64,000 nt of DNA from Endoryza sp044226045 (GTDB lineage Bacteria > Bacteroidota > Bacteroidia > Chitinophagales > Chitinophagaceae). Position 1 is the first letter of the stretch. Every line of letters starts with the position of its first letter. Location of the stretch: positions 1 through 64,000 of the forward strand of contig JBGAHR010000014.1 of the NCBI GenBank assembly GCA_044226045.1, in the 5' to 3' direction. Under the pieces are notes generated by a model, which saw only the letters and a list, made by a program, of their open reading frames with translations, did no database searches and was not told where the DNA came from. The translations under genes were made by a program, and so were the position numbers. Positions 27,285 to 34,387 of this stretch are shown here, in pieces.

Positions 27285-28614
27285 GAACCCGAACCATAAC
27301 AAACAATATTCTGTAGCCGAGATTCAGGCTTATCTCGACGGTCGGATGTCTTCGAAAGAGATGTTTGAACTGGAGAAGGCGGCGTTGGATGACCCCTTCC
27401 TCGCAGATGCGATTGAAGGTGTACAGGTCGCCCGTGCGGAGTATACAGATAATATCATCAATCAGCATTTACAAAAAACGGAAGAAGCGCTGGCCGACCG
27501 GCTGAAAAAAGCCCCTGTAAGAAGAATTGGTTTCTGGGGATGGCGGCAACTGGCTGCCGCTGCAATCTTGTTGTTGGTAGCAGGCGTCTGGATCTACAAA
27601 AACTACAACAATCCTGAAAACTCCGGCAATGAAATTGCGCTGGAGCCGGTAAAAAAGGAAGTTCCTGCTTCGTCTCCGGCAGACAACCCTAAAAAAGATA
27701 GTATCAATTCCCCGGTAACAACCGGGTCAGCCAATCAGGACTCAAACACCAATCGGGCTATTCGGTTATCGCAGAAGAAAGAATATGCAGTGGTGGCAAA
27801 AGACAGCCTTCTATTTGCCTTATCAAATAACAAAGAAGAACCGAAAAAAAGGAGTTTTTACAATTACACGCCGGCAAGTCCGTCTGCCAAACAAGCTGAT
27901 TTAACAAAAGGGGATGATTTTCCCATTTCAAAAGATTCAAATATTAATACAGCAGATGCGAAAGATCATGAAGCTTTGGAACGTTCCGCTACCAGTCCTG
28001 CCCAAATGAACGTCCTGAAAAATGCGATGGTAAATCGATTCAACGGTCGGGTACTGGATACCAATAAAAAGCCATTGGCATTCGCATCCGTATACATCAA
28101 CAATCAGAAAAACGGGGTAACCACCGATCAGAACGGATACTTTAGCCTTGCCGCTCCGGATTCTGTCCTTACTGTTAATGTTACCAGCATCGGATATGTG
28201 ACGCAGAATTTCCAGCTCAACCAAAACAATGCGCTGAATCAACTTACGCTCACTCCTTCCAACAACAATCTGAATGAAGTGGTAGTGACCGGTATGGGGG
28301 TAAAACGCAAATCCCGTACAGACTATTTTTCCCGTAATCCGAAAGTGCTGATCCAGGATGCAGAACCGGTAAATGGCTGGATAGAATACCAGAAATACCT
28401 CGATACCAGTAATACACTTCGCGATACTACTTCAGATGAAGAGGTGGTTGTTTCGTTTGTGGTTGACAAAGCCGGCAAGCTTAGCAACTTCAAAATTGAG
28501 CAATCCCTGTCCGACAAAGAAGACGCAGAAGCCCTCCGCCTGATCAAAGAAGGACCCGCCTGGCATTTGCTGAGAGGGAAAAGGGCGAAGGTGATTGTTA
28601 TGGTGAGGTTTTGA
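27277..28614 (+). CDS. anti-sigma-like membrane protein with carboxypeptidase-D, TonB-box-like and TonB C-terminal domains
   Basis: 445 residues. The cytoplasmic N-terminus (YSVAEIQAYLDGRMSSKEMF, ALDDPFLADAIEG) is the anti-sigma-type segment common in Bacteroidota. A membrane helix follows (about 90-107, LAAAAILLLVAGVWIYK). The periplasmic part has a low-complexity linker, a carboxypeptidase-D-like domain (GRVLDTNKKPLAFASVYINN), the motif LNEVVVTGMGVKRKSRTDYF and a final domain (EEVVVSFVVDKAGKLSNFKI, EALRLIKEGPAWHLL) that matches the TonB C-terminal fold. One protein thus combines sigma control, a receptor-type N-domain and box, and the transducer domain that normally recognises the box. What it senses is unknown. 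Confidence 0.8.
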   Translation: MSENPNHNKQYSVAEIQAYLDGRMSSKEMFELEKAALDDPFLADAIEGVQVARAEYTDNIINQHLQKTEEALADRLKKAPVRRIGFWGWRQLAAAAILLLVAGVWIYKNYNNPENSGNEIALEPVKKEVPASSPADNPKKDSINSPVTTGSANQDSNTNRAIRLSQKKEYAVVAKDSLLFALSNNKEEPKKRSFYNYTPASPSAKQADLTKGDDFPISKDSNINTADAKDHEALERSATSPAQMNVLKNAMVNRFNGRVLDTNKKPLAFASVYINNQKNGVTTDQNGYFSLAAPDSVLTVNVTSIGYVTQNFQLNQNNALNQLTLTPSNNNLNEVVVTGMGVKRKSRTDYFSRNPKVLIQDAEPVNGWIEYQKYLDTSNTLRDTTSDEEVVVSFVVDKAGKLSNFKIEQSLSDKEDAEALRLIKEGPAWHLLRGKRAKVIVMVRF

Positions 28615-28635
28615 TGTTGGGGATGCGAATTTAAT

Positions 28636-28829
28636 ACGTTTCGCGTTTCAGGTTTATCGTTTCAGGTTGGTTTGCGGTTTGCAGTTTGCGGTTTCCGTTT
28701 CTCTTTCCCTTTCCGTTTCTCTTTCCCTTTCTGTTTCTCTTTCTCTTTCTCTTTCTCCATCGCTCCCGCTCTCGTTTTCCACTCCCGCTCTTGTTTCCCG
28801 CTCCCGCTCCCGCTCTCGCTCTCATTTCC
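28636..28829. repeat. heptamer then hexamer array upstream of the DUF2911 gene
   Basis: 28636-28690 runs in sevens (GTTTCAG, GTTTATC, GTTTGCG, GTTTGCA). From about 28692 to 28829 it runs in sixes (TTTCTC, TTTCCC, TTTCTG, then CCCGCT and CTCGCT). This is the only such array here that separates co-directional genes. It ends 3 bases before a consensus -7 element. Confidence 0.75.
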
Positions 28830-28831
28830 CT

Positions 28832-28839
28832 TACCTTTG
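28832..28839 (+). promoter_or_regulatory. consensus -7 element for the DUF2911 gene
   Basis: TACCTTTG matches TAnnTTTG exactly and would start transcription 10-15 bases before the ATG at 28858. No TTG lies at the expected distance upstream, because that position is inside the hexamer array. Confidence 0.45.
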
Positions 28840-28857
28840 CGGAAACTTTATTATGTT

Positions 28858-29709
28858 ATGAGAAAACTATTCAGCGTATTGCTCGTGGTTTCATTGTTTA
28901 GTTTACCGGTAGCGGCCCAGGGATTACGCACCCCGGCACCCTCTCCTACTACCAGTGTAAAACAGGATTTTGGTTTATCCAATATTGAACTTTCCTATTC
29001 TCGCCCGGCAAAAAAGAACCGGGTCATTTTCGGCGACCTGGTGCCTTTCGACAAGGTTTGGAGAACAGGGGCCAATGGGGCAACTACACTTACCTTTGGA
29101 GATGACGTGATCATTGGCGACAAAACCATTCCTGCCGGAAAATATGGTTTGCTGACCATCCCTGGTAAAACCAGCTGGACAATCATTATCACCAAACAGA
29201 CAGATGTAACCAGCCCGGCGGCCTACAAGGAATCAGAGGATGTGGTACGAGTAAAAGCTACTCCTGTTGCCGTTGCCGGCGCAGTAGAGTCTTTCACGAT
29301 CCATTTCAGCGATCTTACTGCAACAAGCTGCAAGCTCAACATCAGCTGGGACAAAACAACAGTGGCGCTTCCGATCAAGACAGAGATCGACGGAAAAGTG
29401 ATGGCACAGATCGAAGAACAAATGAAAAGCGCAGACGAAAAGAACAAGCCTTATTTCGCTGCAGCCATGTACTACATGGACAACAAGAAAGATCTGAACA
29501 CTGCACTCGAATGGCTGAACAAAGCGGCTGACCAGAATCCATCGGCTTTCTGGGTGCTGCATCAAAAAGCGAATTGCCTGGCTAAACTGGGCAAGAAAGC
29601 GGAAGCCATCGAAACTGCTAAAAAATCAATCGCCATTGCGAAAGAAGCGAAGAACGATGATTATGTAAAGTTGAACCAGGATCTGATCAAAAAACTGACC
29701 GTTAAATAA
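28858..29709 (+). CDS. DUF2911 protein with TPR-like tail
   Basis: 283 residues from the ATG at 28858, where a signal peptide begins (RKLFSVLLVVSLFSLPVAAQ). The in-frame extension to 28672 only translates the repeat array and is rejected. The DUF2911 domain reads LSNIELSYSRPAKKNRVIFG, FDKVWRTGANGATTLTFGDD, and IPAGKYGLLTIPG. The last about 80 residues look like tetratricopeptide repeats (ALEWLNKAADQNPSAFWVLH, LGKKAEAIETAKKSI). It is probably periplasmic or secreted; the family has no known activity. Confidence 0.88.
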   Translation: MRKLFSVLLVVSLFSLPVAAQGLRTPAPSPTTSVKQDFGLSNIELSYSRPAKKNRVIFGDLVPFDKVWRTGANGATTLTFGDDVIIGDKTIPAGKYGLLTIPGKTSWTIIITKQTDVTSPAAYKESEDVVRVKATPVAVAGAVESFTIHFSDLTATSCKLNISWDKTTVALPIKTEIDGKVMAQIEEQMKSADEKNKPYFAAAMYYMDNKKDLNTALEWLNKAADQNPSAFWVLHQKANCLAKLGKKAEAIETAKKSIAIAKEAKNDDYVKLNQDLIKKLTVK

Positions 29710-29731
29710 GACTATTCAACTTAGTTTCCTC

Positions 29732-29766
29732 ATGGCGTGATTCCTGTCAGGATCACGCCATTTTCT
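29732..29766. terminator. hairpin terminator between convergent genes
   Basis: ATGGCGTGA (29732-29740) pairs with TCACGCCAT (29753-29761), and the stem continues inward (TCCTG with CAGGA) apart from one bulged T. TTTTC follows on the plus strand. It overlaps the stop codon of the symporter gene. Confidence 0.8.
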
Positions 29767-31468
29767 TTTTCATGAACAGCTGCAGCAGTATTGACAATAC
29801 CACCACGGCCACCGCTCCAATCAGGTTGAGCCAAAGGAAGGACACAATTTTCAGGAAATAGATACTAACAACAAGTAACTCGGAAATGATGGCTGCTACG
29901 AATACAGCATTTCCTTTTACCCATTTCACATAGATGGCTACAATAAAAATGCCCAATATAGTACCATAAAACCAGGAGCCCAGGACATTAACAGCCTCAA
30001 CCAGGCTGTTTCCGAGACTATAGGTAAACATCGCAATCACCATACAAAAAACACCCCAGCCGGCGGTGTACCACCTCGAAAGAATATACTCCCTCTCTGC
30101 ACTAAGCGCAGTTTTCGCAAACTTCTTGTGAAAATCGATCATTGTGCAAGAAGCCAGGGAATTAAGCGCGGCTGCAATACTACCCCAGGCAGCGAGGAAG
30201 ATAATGGCGATGATCAGACCAACCAGCCCCTTAGGGAGAAAATCACCCACAAACCGAAGGAAAATATAATTGGTATCATTTCCATCGGTGCCGGGATTGG
30301 CTTTTTTGATATAATATTTGATGGAATCCCGAACCTGCGAGGACTGCATTTGCTGCCCTTTTACTACCTGTTCCAACTGCAACAAACGGCTCTCCTCACC
30401 TGCATGTCGCGCTTCAGTCATTTGCCTGGTGCTAATCGCCTTCTGCTCCTGTATGGATTCAAACTGCTGTTTGACTCTTGCATAGTCTGCCGCATACTCA
30501 CTTTTCTCAACCGCCTTTTCCTGTGCCAGGTTAAAATAAGCGGGCATTTTGTGATATTGGTAGAAGGAAAAAATAAACACGCCTATGATCAGTATAAAAA
30601 ACTGCAGGGGAACTTTCACCAGGCCATTCATCAACAGGCCGAGCTTGCTTTCTTTTTCACTCTTAGCAGTCAGGTACCGGCCCACCTGGCTTTGATCGGT
30701 TCCAAAATAACTCAGCGCCAGGAAAAACCCGCCGATGATCCCACTCCAGATATTGTATCGATCCTGCCAGTCAAAACCTTTTTCAGTAAAGCCGCTGGTG
30801 ATCACATTCAACTTACCTGAATTACCCCCCACCTGGAGTGCATCGGAAACCGATACTCCTTCCGGAAGCATCTTGATCGCATACCAGCAGGCAATAAACA
30901 TGGCAGCGTATATGATGATAAACTGCAATTGCTGTGAATAGGCTACGGCCTTGGCGCCACCCATGGTGGTGTAAATGATCAGCAAACCCGCCATGGCCAC
31001 ATTGGTGAGATAGAAGTTCCAGCCCAGCATACTATGCAACACAATGGAAGGGGCAATCACGCTGATACCGGTTGAAACCCCTCTCGACAACAAAAACAAG
31101 AAGGAAGTCAGCGACCGTGTTTTCAGATCAAATCGGTTTTCGAGGAATTCGTAGGCGGTATATACTTTCAACCGGTGAAACAGGGGCACACAGGCAATAC
31201 AAACAACGATCATGGCCAGTGGCAATCCAAAATAATATTGCACAAAACGCATTCCGTCGGTAAACGCCTGCCCCGGTACGGTCAGAAAAGTGACCGCACT
31301 TGCCTGGGTTCCCATGATACTCAGCAGGATGATCCACCAGGGCATCTGGCGATCGCTGAGAAAATAACCATCCAGGTTCCTGGAGGTTTTGCTTTTATAC
31401 ACCCCCCAGGCGATGATCAGCAGTAAGGTAACTACCAGCACCAGCCAGTCGAGTCCGGAAAAATTCAT
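29753..31468 (-). CDS. sodium:solute symporter (SSS family)
   Basis: 571 residues with 13 or so membrane helices. Family features are GYFLSDRQMPWWIILLSIMG near the start and GGFFLALSYFGTDQSQVGRY in the middle. Residues about 315-405, between two helices, form a long charged, Gln/Glu-rich insert (KSEYAADYARVKQQFESIQE and LLQLEQVVKGQQ) likely to be coiled coil, unusual for SSS transporters. It probably imports a sugar or amino sugar with sodium. It is the last gene of an operon with a PIG-L deacetylase and two small membrane proteins; its ATG overlaps the preceding stop (ATGA). Confidence 0.9.
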   Translation of the reverse strand: MNFSGLDWLVLVVTLLLIIAWGVYKSKTSRNLDGYFLSDRQMPWWIILLSIMGTQASAVTFLTVPGQAFTDGMRFVQYYFGLPLAMIVVCIACVPLFHRLKVYTAYEFLENRFDLKTRSLTSFLFLLSRGVSTGISVIAPSIVLHSMLGWNFYLTNVAMAGLLIIYTTMGGAKAVAYSQQLQFIIIYAAMFIACWYAIKMLPEGVSVSDALQVGGNSGKLNVITSGFTEKGFDWQDRYNIWSGIIGGFFLALSYFGTDQSQVGRYLTAKSEKESKLGLLMNGLVKVPLQFFILIIGVFIFSFYQYHKMPAYFNLAQEKAVEKSEYAADYARVKQQFESIQEQKAISTRQMTEARHAGEESRLLQLEQVVKGQQMQSSQVRDSIKYYIKKANPGTDGNDTNYIFLRFVGDFLPKGLVGLIIAIIFLAAWGSIAAALNSLASCTMIDFHKKFAKTALSAEREYILSRWYTAGWGVFCMVIAMFTYSLGNSLVEAVNVLGSWFYGTILGIFIVAIYVKWVKGNAVFVAAIISELLVVSIYFLKIVSFLWLNLIGAVAVVVLSILLQLFMKKKMA

Positions 31469-31596
31469 GAGAAATGATTAGTGAAAAAATAAAACAATAC
31501 GATCTCGATGGCCAGGAAAATGACCACCAGCCAATACCACCCCTTCCAGGTCCGGAATAATGGCGGTTGTTCTTTATCGTTATTGTCTGTCATCAT
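31465..31596 (-). CDS. 43-residue single-helix membrane protein
   Basis: Start ATG at 31596, stop TGA at 31467-31465. Residues 1-17 are polar (MTDNNDKEQPPLF, Trp-rich GWYW) and residues about 18-38 form one hydrophobic helix (WLVVIFLAIEIVLFYFF). Its ATG overlaps the stop of the upstream small gene, and its stop overlaps the ATG of the symporter (ATGA each time), so translation is almost certainly coupled. No family was recognised. It may be a small subunit or regulator of the symporter, as small proteins often are. Confidence 0.75.
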   Translation of the reverse strand: MMTDNNDKEQPPLFRTWKGWYWLVVIFLAIEIVLFYFFTNHFS

Positions 31597-31754
31597 TTTT
31601 TCCTGCGGGCGGAAGCGATCAATACATACAAGAGGCTGATAAAAACGCCGAACAGCAGCCCGATCCTGAATCTCTTGATCAGGAACCCGATCACCAGTCC
31701 TGCTCCCACTGCTATCATTAATGCCAGTTCCGGCCGTACTTTCGATTTGCTCAT
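31593..31754 (-). CDS. 53-residue membrane protein
   Basis: Start ATG at 31754, stop TGA at 31595-31593. The sequence begins MSKSKVRPELALMI and has two short hydrophobic segments, LMIAVGAGLVIGFLI and IGLLFGVFISLLYVLIA, ending in ARRKK. The ATG overlaps the stop of the deacetylase (TAATG) and the stop overlaps the ATG of the next small gene. No family was recognised. Two basic ends and a glycine-rich helix suggest a hairpin-like membrane peptide. Confidence 0.7.
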   Translation of the reverse strand: MSKSKVRPELALMIAVGAGLVIGFLIKRFRIGLLFGVFISLLYVLIASARRKK

Positions 31755-34258
31755 TAAAATGCTTTCTTTCTGTTCAGTGCAATGATATTGGCCAGCAGCC
31801 TGTATGCCCCCGGAACGCCGGCAGGTAATTCCCGGAAGAATACGAGGCCGGTATAGACAAACTTGCCTCTTCCGTAATTGGCAATGATCAGGCTTCCATT
31901 CTGATCGTTCTCAGCCGGATCAGCCATCGCAATGGGCATCTCAAAAGAAGGGTCCATCAATTCTGCATTATAAATGCTTCTTTCCTGCACCCATCCGTCG
32001 AAGTCCGACTGCGTGATCTTGTTAGGGAAATTCAGAACAGGGTGCTGAGGCAACAGGAATTTAACGGGTGATTTCTCATCCGTTACCCGGTTGCGGGAAA
32101 TAGTAAACGGATAAGGTCCGATCTTGGCTTTCACACTGCTGATAAAGTTGCTGGTATTGTATTGAACCACCAGGTTTCCACCATCCTTCACATAGTTCAT
32201 TAATATGTCATACTTCTCGGCCATGAAATCGTTCACGTTGTAGGCACGTACACCTGTCAGGATCGCATCGAACTGTTTAAGATTGGCAGGGAAAATATCT
32301 TTTTCTTTCAGGATGGTAACTTCATAGCCCATCTGGCGCAATACCAGGGGCACTTTATCGCCAGCGCCTTCAATATAGCCCACTTTCTTCCCGGAAGTTT
32401 TAAGGTCTATATTCAACACCTTGGCTACATCCTGGTAGAAATAGTGAATATGCGGAATATGATCGTATTTGATACTGGTGATGGACAAGAAGGGGTTGAG
32501 TTCTTCATTGTCTTTTTTAACGAGGGTAAACGCATGGACAAAATCCTGCGTCTTGTCTTTCATTAATTTATTATCGATCGTGAAGCCGTATTCGCGGCTA
32601 AGCCCTTTGAGTACGGTGAAGGAAGAATCCTTTTGCGTTTGCGAAGTAGAGCCCAACCGCTCGGTAATATTTGCCTGGTATCCTGCAAAATGCCGGTTGG
32701 CAGTCAGTTTTATGTTCACATCAGCCTGCTTTTCCTCTTCTTTTTTAAATACTACAATACTGGGATCTGTACTGATGGATAAGGCAGGAACTACCACCAG
32801 GGGTTCATACAACTCTCCTTTCACCGGGTCTGTAAACTTGTAGGCTACAGGTTTTGTATAAACGAAACGCGTACCCTCGATATCCAGCGAATAGGTAACC
32901 GAATAAGACGGATCGTTCTGTGGCTTACCAATTACCAATTGCGTATCTACATTGAAGGAACCTTCGCTCATCTTCTGCACCATCCAGTAAGGTTGCGAGA
33001 TGGGCTTGTTATTGGAAACGATAAAAGACTGCACATAACTGAACGGCTTGTTTTTCTCCAGGGGCTTATTCATCAGGCTATCTTTTCCATCAAGCGTTAT
33101 TGAAGACAGTGTGGCCGGAACGCCCAGGCGGTTATTCAGGTAATAGGTTACTTTAACCGTATCGCCCATTACGGCGTACTCTGAATTCGAGCTGGCTTCC
33201 ATCCACAAGCCACTGCATTCCTCGATCAACTGCTGCACTTCATTGAGTTTCTTTTTCTTCCAGGGATGTTCGGGCAATGCATTGATAGCCGCATATAATC
33301 TGACGAGACCTTTGACAGAATTTTCCGGATGTACCAGGGAAAAAGAAGACAGCAGGCTATCTACGATGCTGCTGATTTTTTCACCGCCCGGTAAACGCTT
33401 CCAGGTGATTTCTACATCATCCAGGAGATCATTCTTTACCGGCATGCCTTCGATCTGTGTAAAATATTCAAGTGCCACTCCCCGGCTGGCAGGAACGCCA
33501 AAGCCCTGGCTCTTGTGCTGACTGCGGCTTTCAGCCGCAATCTCTCCATAACTTTTTCCAAGCACAGGGTTAAAACCACCTACATCGACCTTGTATTGAT
33601 CATCGCTGGTGGTATTGGTATTTCCGAAATTGAAAGTATTCCAAAGGATTCTTTTTGCCTGCCAGGGGCGAACACCATATTTGAATTGCTCCGGAAACTG
33701 CGTTGAATCGGCTGCGGCCCTGAATGCTTCATGAGCAAGAACAGCTGAGCCGGAATGATGACCATGGCCTGCGCGGCTGTCTTCGGGGAATCGGGTAATG
33801 ATCACATCGGGCTGAAATTGGCGGATGATCCATACCACATCACTCAGGATTTTCTTTTTATCCCAGAACCGGAAGGCTTCTTCGGTGGTTTTGGTAAACC
33901 CGAAGTCGTACGCCCGGCTGAAAAACTGTTCACCGCCATCTATGCGGCGGGCTGACAATAACTCCTGTGTTCTGATGAGTCCCAGGTCCACCCCCTGCTC
34001 ATCACCGATCAGGTTCTGACCACCATCTCCGCGGGTGAGTGACAAATAACCGGTGCGTACCAACCGCTCCTTCGACAGCCAGGCAATCAGCCGGGTGTTC
34101 TCATCATCGGGATGCGCGGCCACATACAACACCGATCCCAGCACATTCAGTTTCTTTATTTGAAGATAAATATCAGCCGAAGTGTAGGAAGCCGGCGATT
34201 GAGCAGACAGCAGCTTTGCTGATAATAAAACCGATAACAGAAATAAAGATTTTCTCAT
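31754..34258 (-). CDS. PIG-L family deacetylase with C-terminal GATase-like domain
   Basis: 834 residues from the Met at 34258 (signal RKSLFLLSVLLSAKLLSAQS). The catalytic domain (about 40-300) has AAHPDDENTRLIAWLS, DVIITRFPEDSRAGHGHHSG; HPDD and the later His are zinc ligands of N-acetylglucosaminyl deacetylases. A middle beta-rich region follows. The last about 230 residues resemble a class I glutamine amidotransferase/ThuA-like Rossmann fold (KKVGYIEGAGDKVPLVLRQM, AILTGVRAYNV, GGNLVVQYNTSN). It should act on GlcNAc-containing material in the periplasm. Linked frames tie it to the symporter, suggesting uptake of the product. Confidence 0.85.
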   Translation of the reverse strand: MRKSLFLLSVLLSAKLLSAQSPASYTSADIYLQIKKLNVLGSVLYVAAHPDDENTRLIAWLSKERLVRTGYLSLTRGDGGQNLIGDEQGVDLGLIRTQELLSARRIDGGEQFFSRAYDFGFTKTTEEAFRFWDKKKILSDVVWIIRQFQPDVIITRFPEDSRAGHGHHSGSAVLAHEAFRAAADSTQFPEQFKYGVRPWQAKRILWNTFNFGNTNTTSDDQYKVDVGGFNPVLGKSYGEIAAESRSQHKSQGFGVPASRGVALEYFTQIEGMPVKNDLLDDVEITWKRLPGGEKISSIVDSLLSSFSLVHPENSVKGLVRLYAAINALPEHPWKKKKLNEVQQLIEECSGLWMEASSNSEYAVMGDTVKVTYYLNNRLGVPATLSSITLDGKDSLMNKPLEKNKPFSYVQSFIVSNNKPISQPYWMVQKMSEGSFNVDTQLVIGKPQNDPSYSVTYSLDIEGTRFVYTKPVAYKFTDPVKGELYEPLVVVPALSISTDPSIVVFKKEEEKQADVNIKLTANRHFAGYQANITERLGSTSQTQKDSSFTVLKGLSREYGFTIDNKLMKDKTQDFVHAFTLVKKDNEELNPFLSITSIKYDHIPHIHYFYQDVAKVLNIDLKTSGKKVGYIEGAGDKVPLVLRQMGYEVTILKEKDIFPANLKQFDAILTGVRAYNVNDFMAEKYDILMNYVKDGGNLVVQYNTSNFISSVKAKIGPYPFTISRNRVTDEKSPVKFLLPQHPVLNFPNKITQSDFDGWVQERSIYNAELMDPSFEMPIAMADPAENDQNGSLIIANYGRGKFVYTGLVFFRELPAGVPGAYRLLANIIALNRKKAF

Positions 34259-34303
34259 GCAAGCCATGATTTCAGTCGTAAAATAGGAAAGGTGCCAAAT
34301 TAG

Positions 34304-34345
34304 TAAAAAACAAGAGGCTGCTGATGCGGATGCGGCAGCCTCTTG
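34304..34345 (-). terminator. Rho-independent terminator of the M14 gene
   Basis: CAAGAGGCTGC (34311-34321) pairs with GCAGCCTCTTG (34335-34345), 11 bp, loop 13. Read on the minus strand, a run of six T follows. It separates the M14 gene from the deacetylase operon. Confidence 0.85.
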
Positions 34346-34387
34346 CACAGTTTAACATCTATTTCAGATCAATATACATTCCGGAAT

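Noticed and set aside
28672..28857. N-terminal extension of the DUF2911 protein
   Set aside because: It translates the hexamer array into Phe/Ser/Pro-rich sequence; the real signal peptide begins at 28858.
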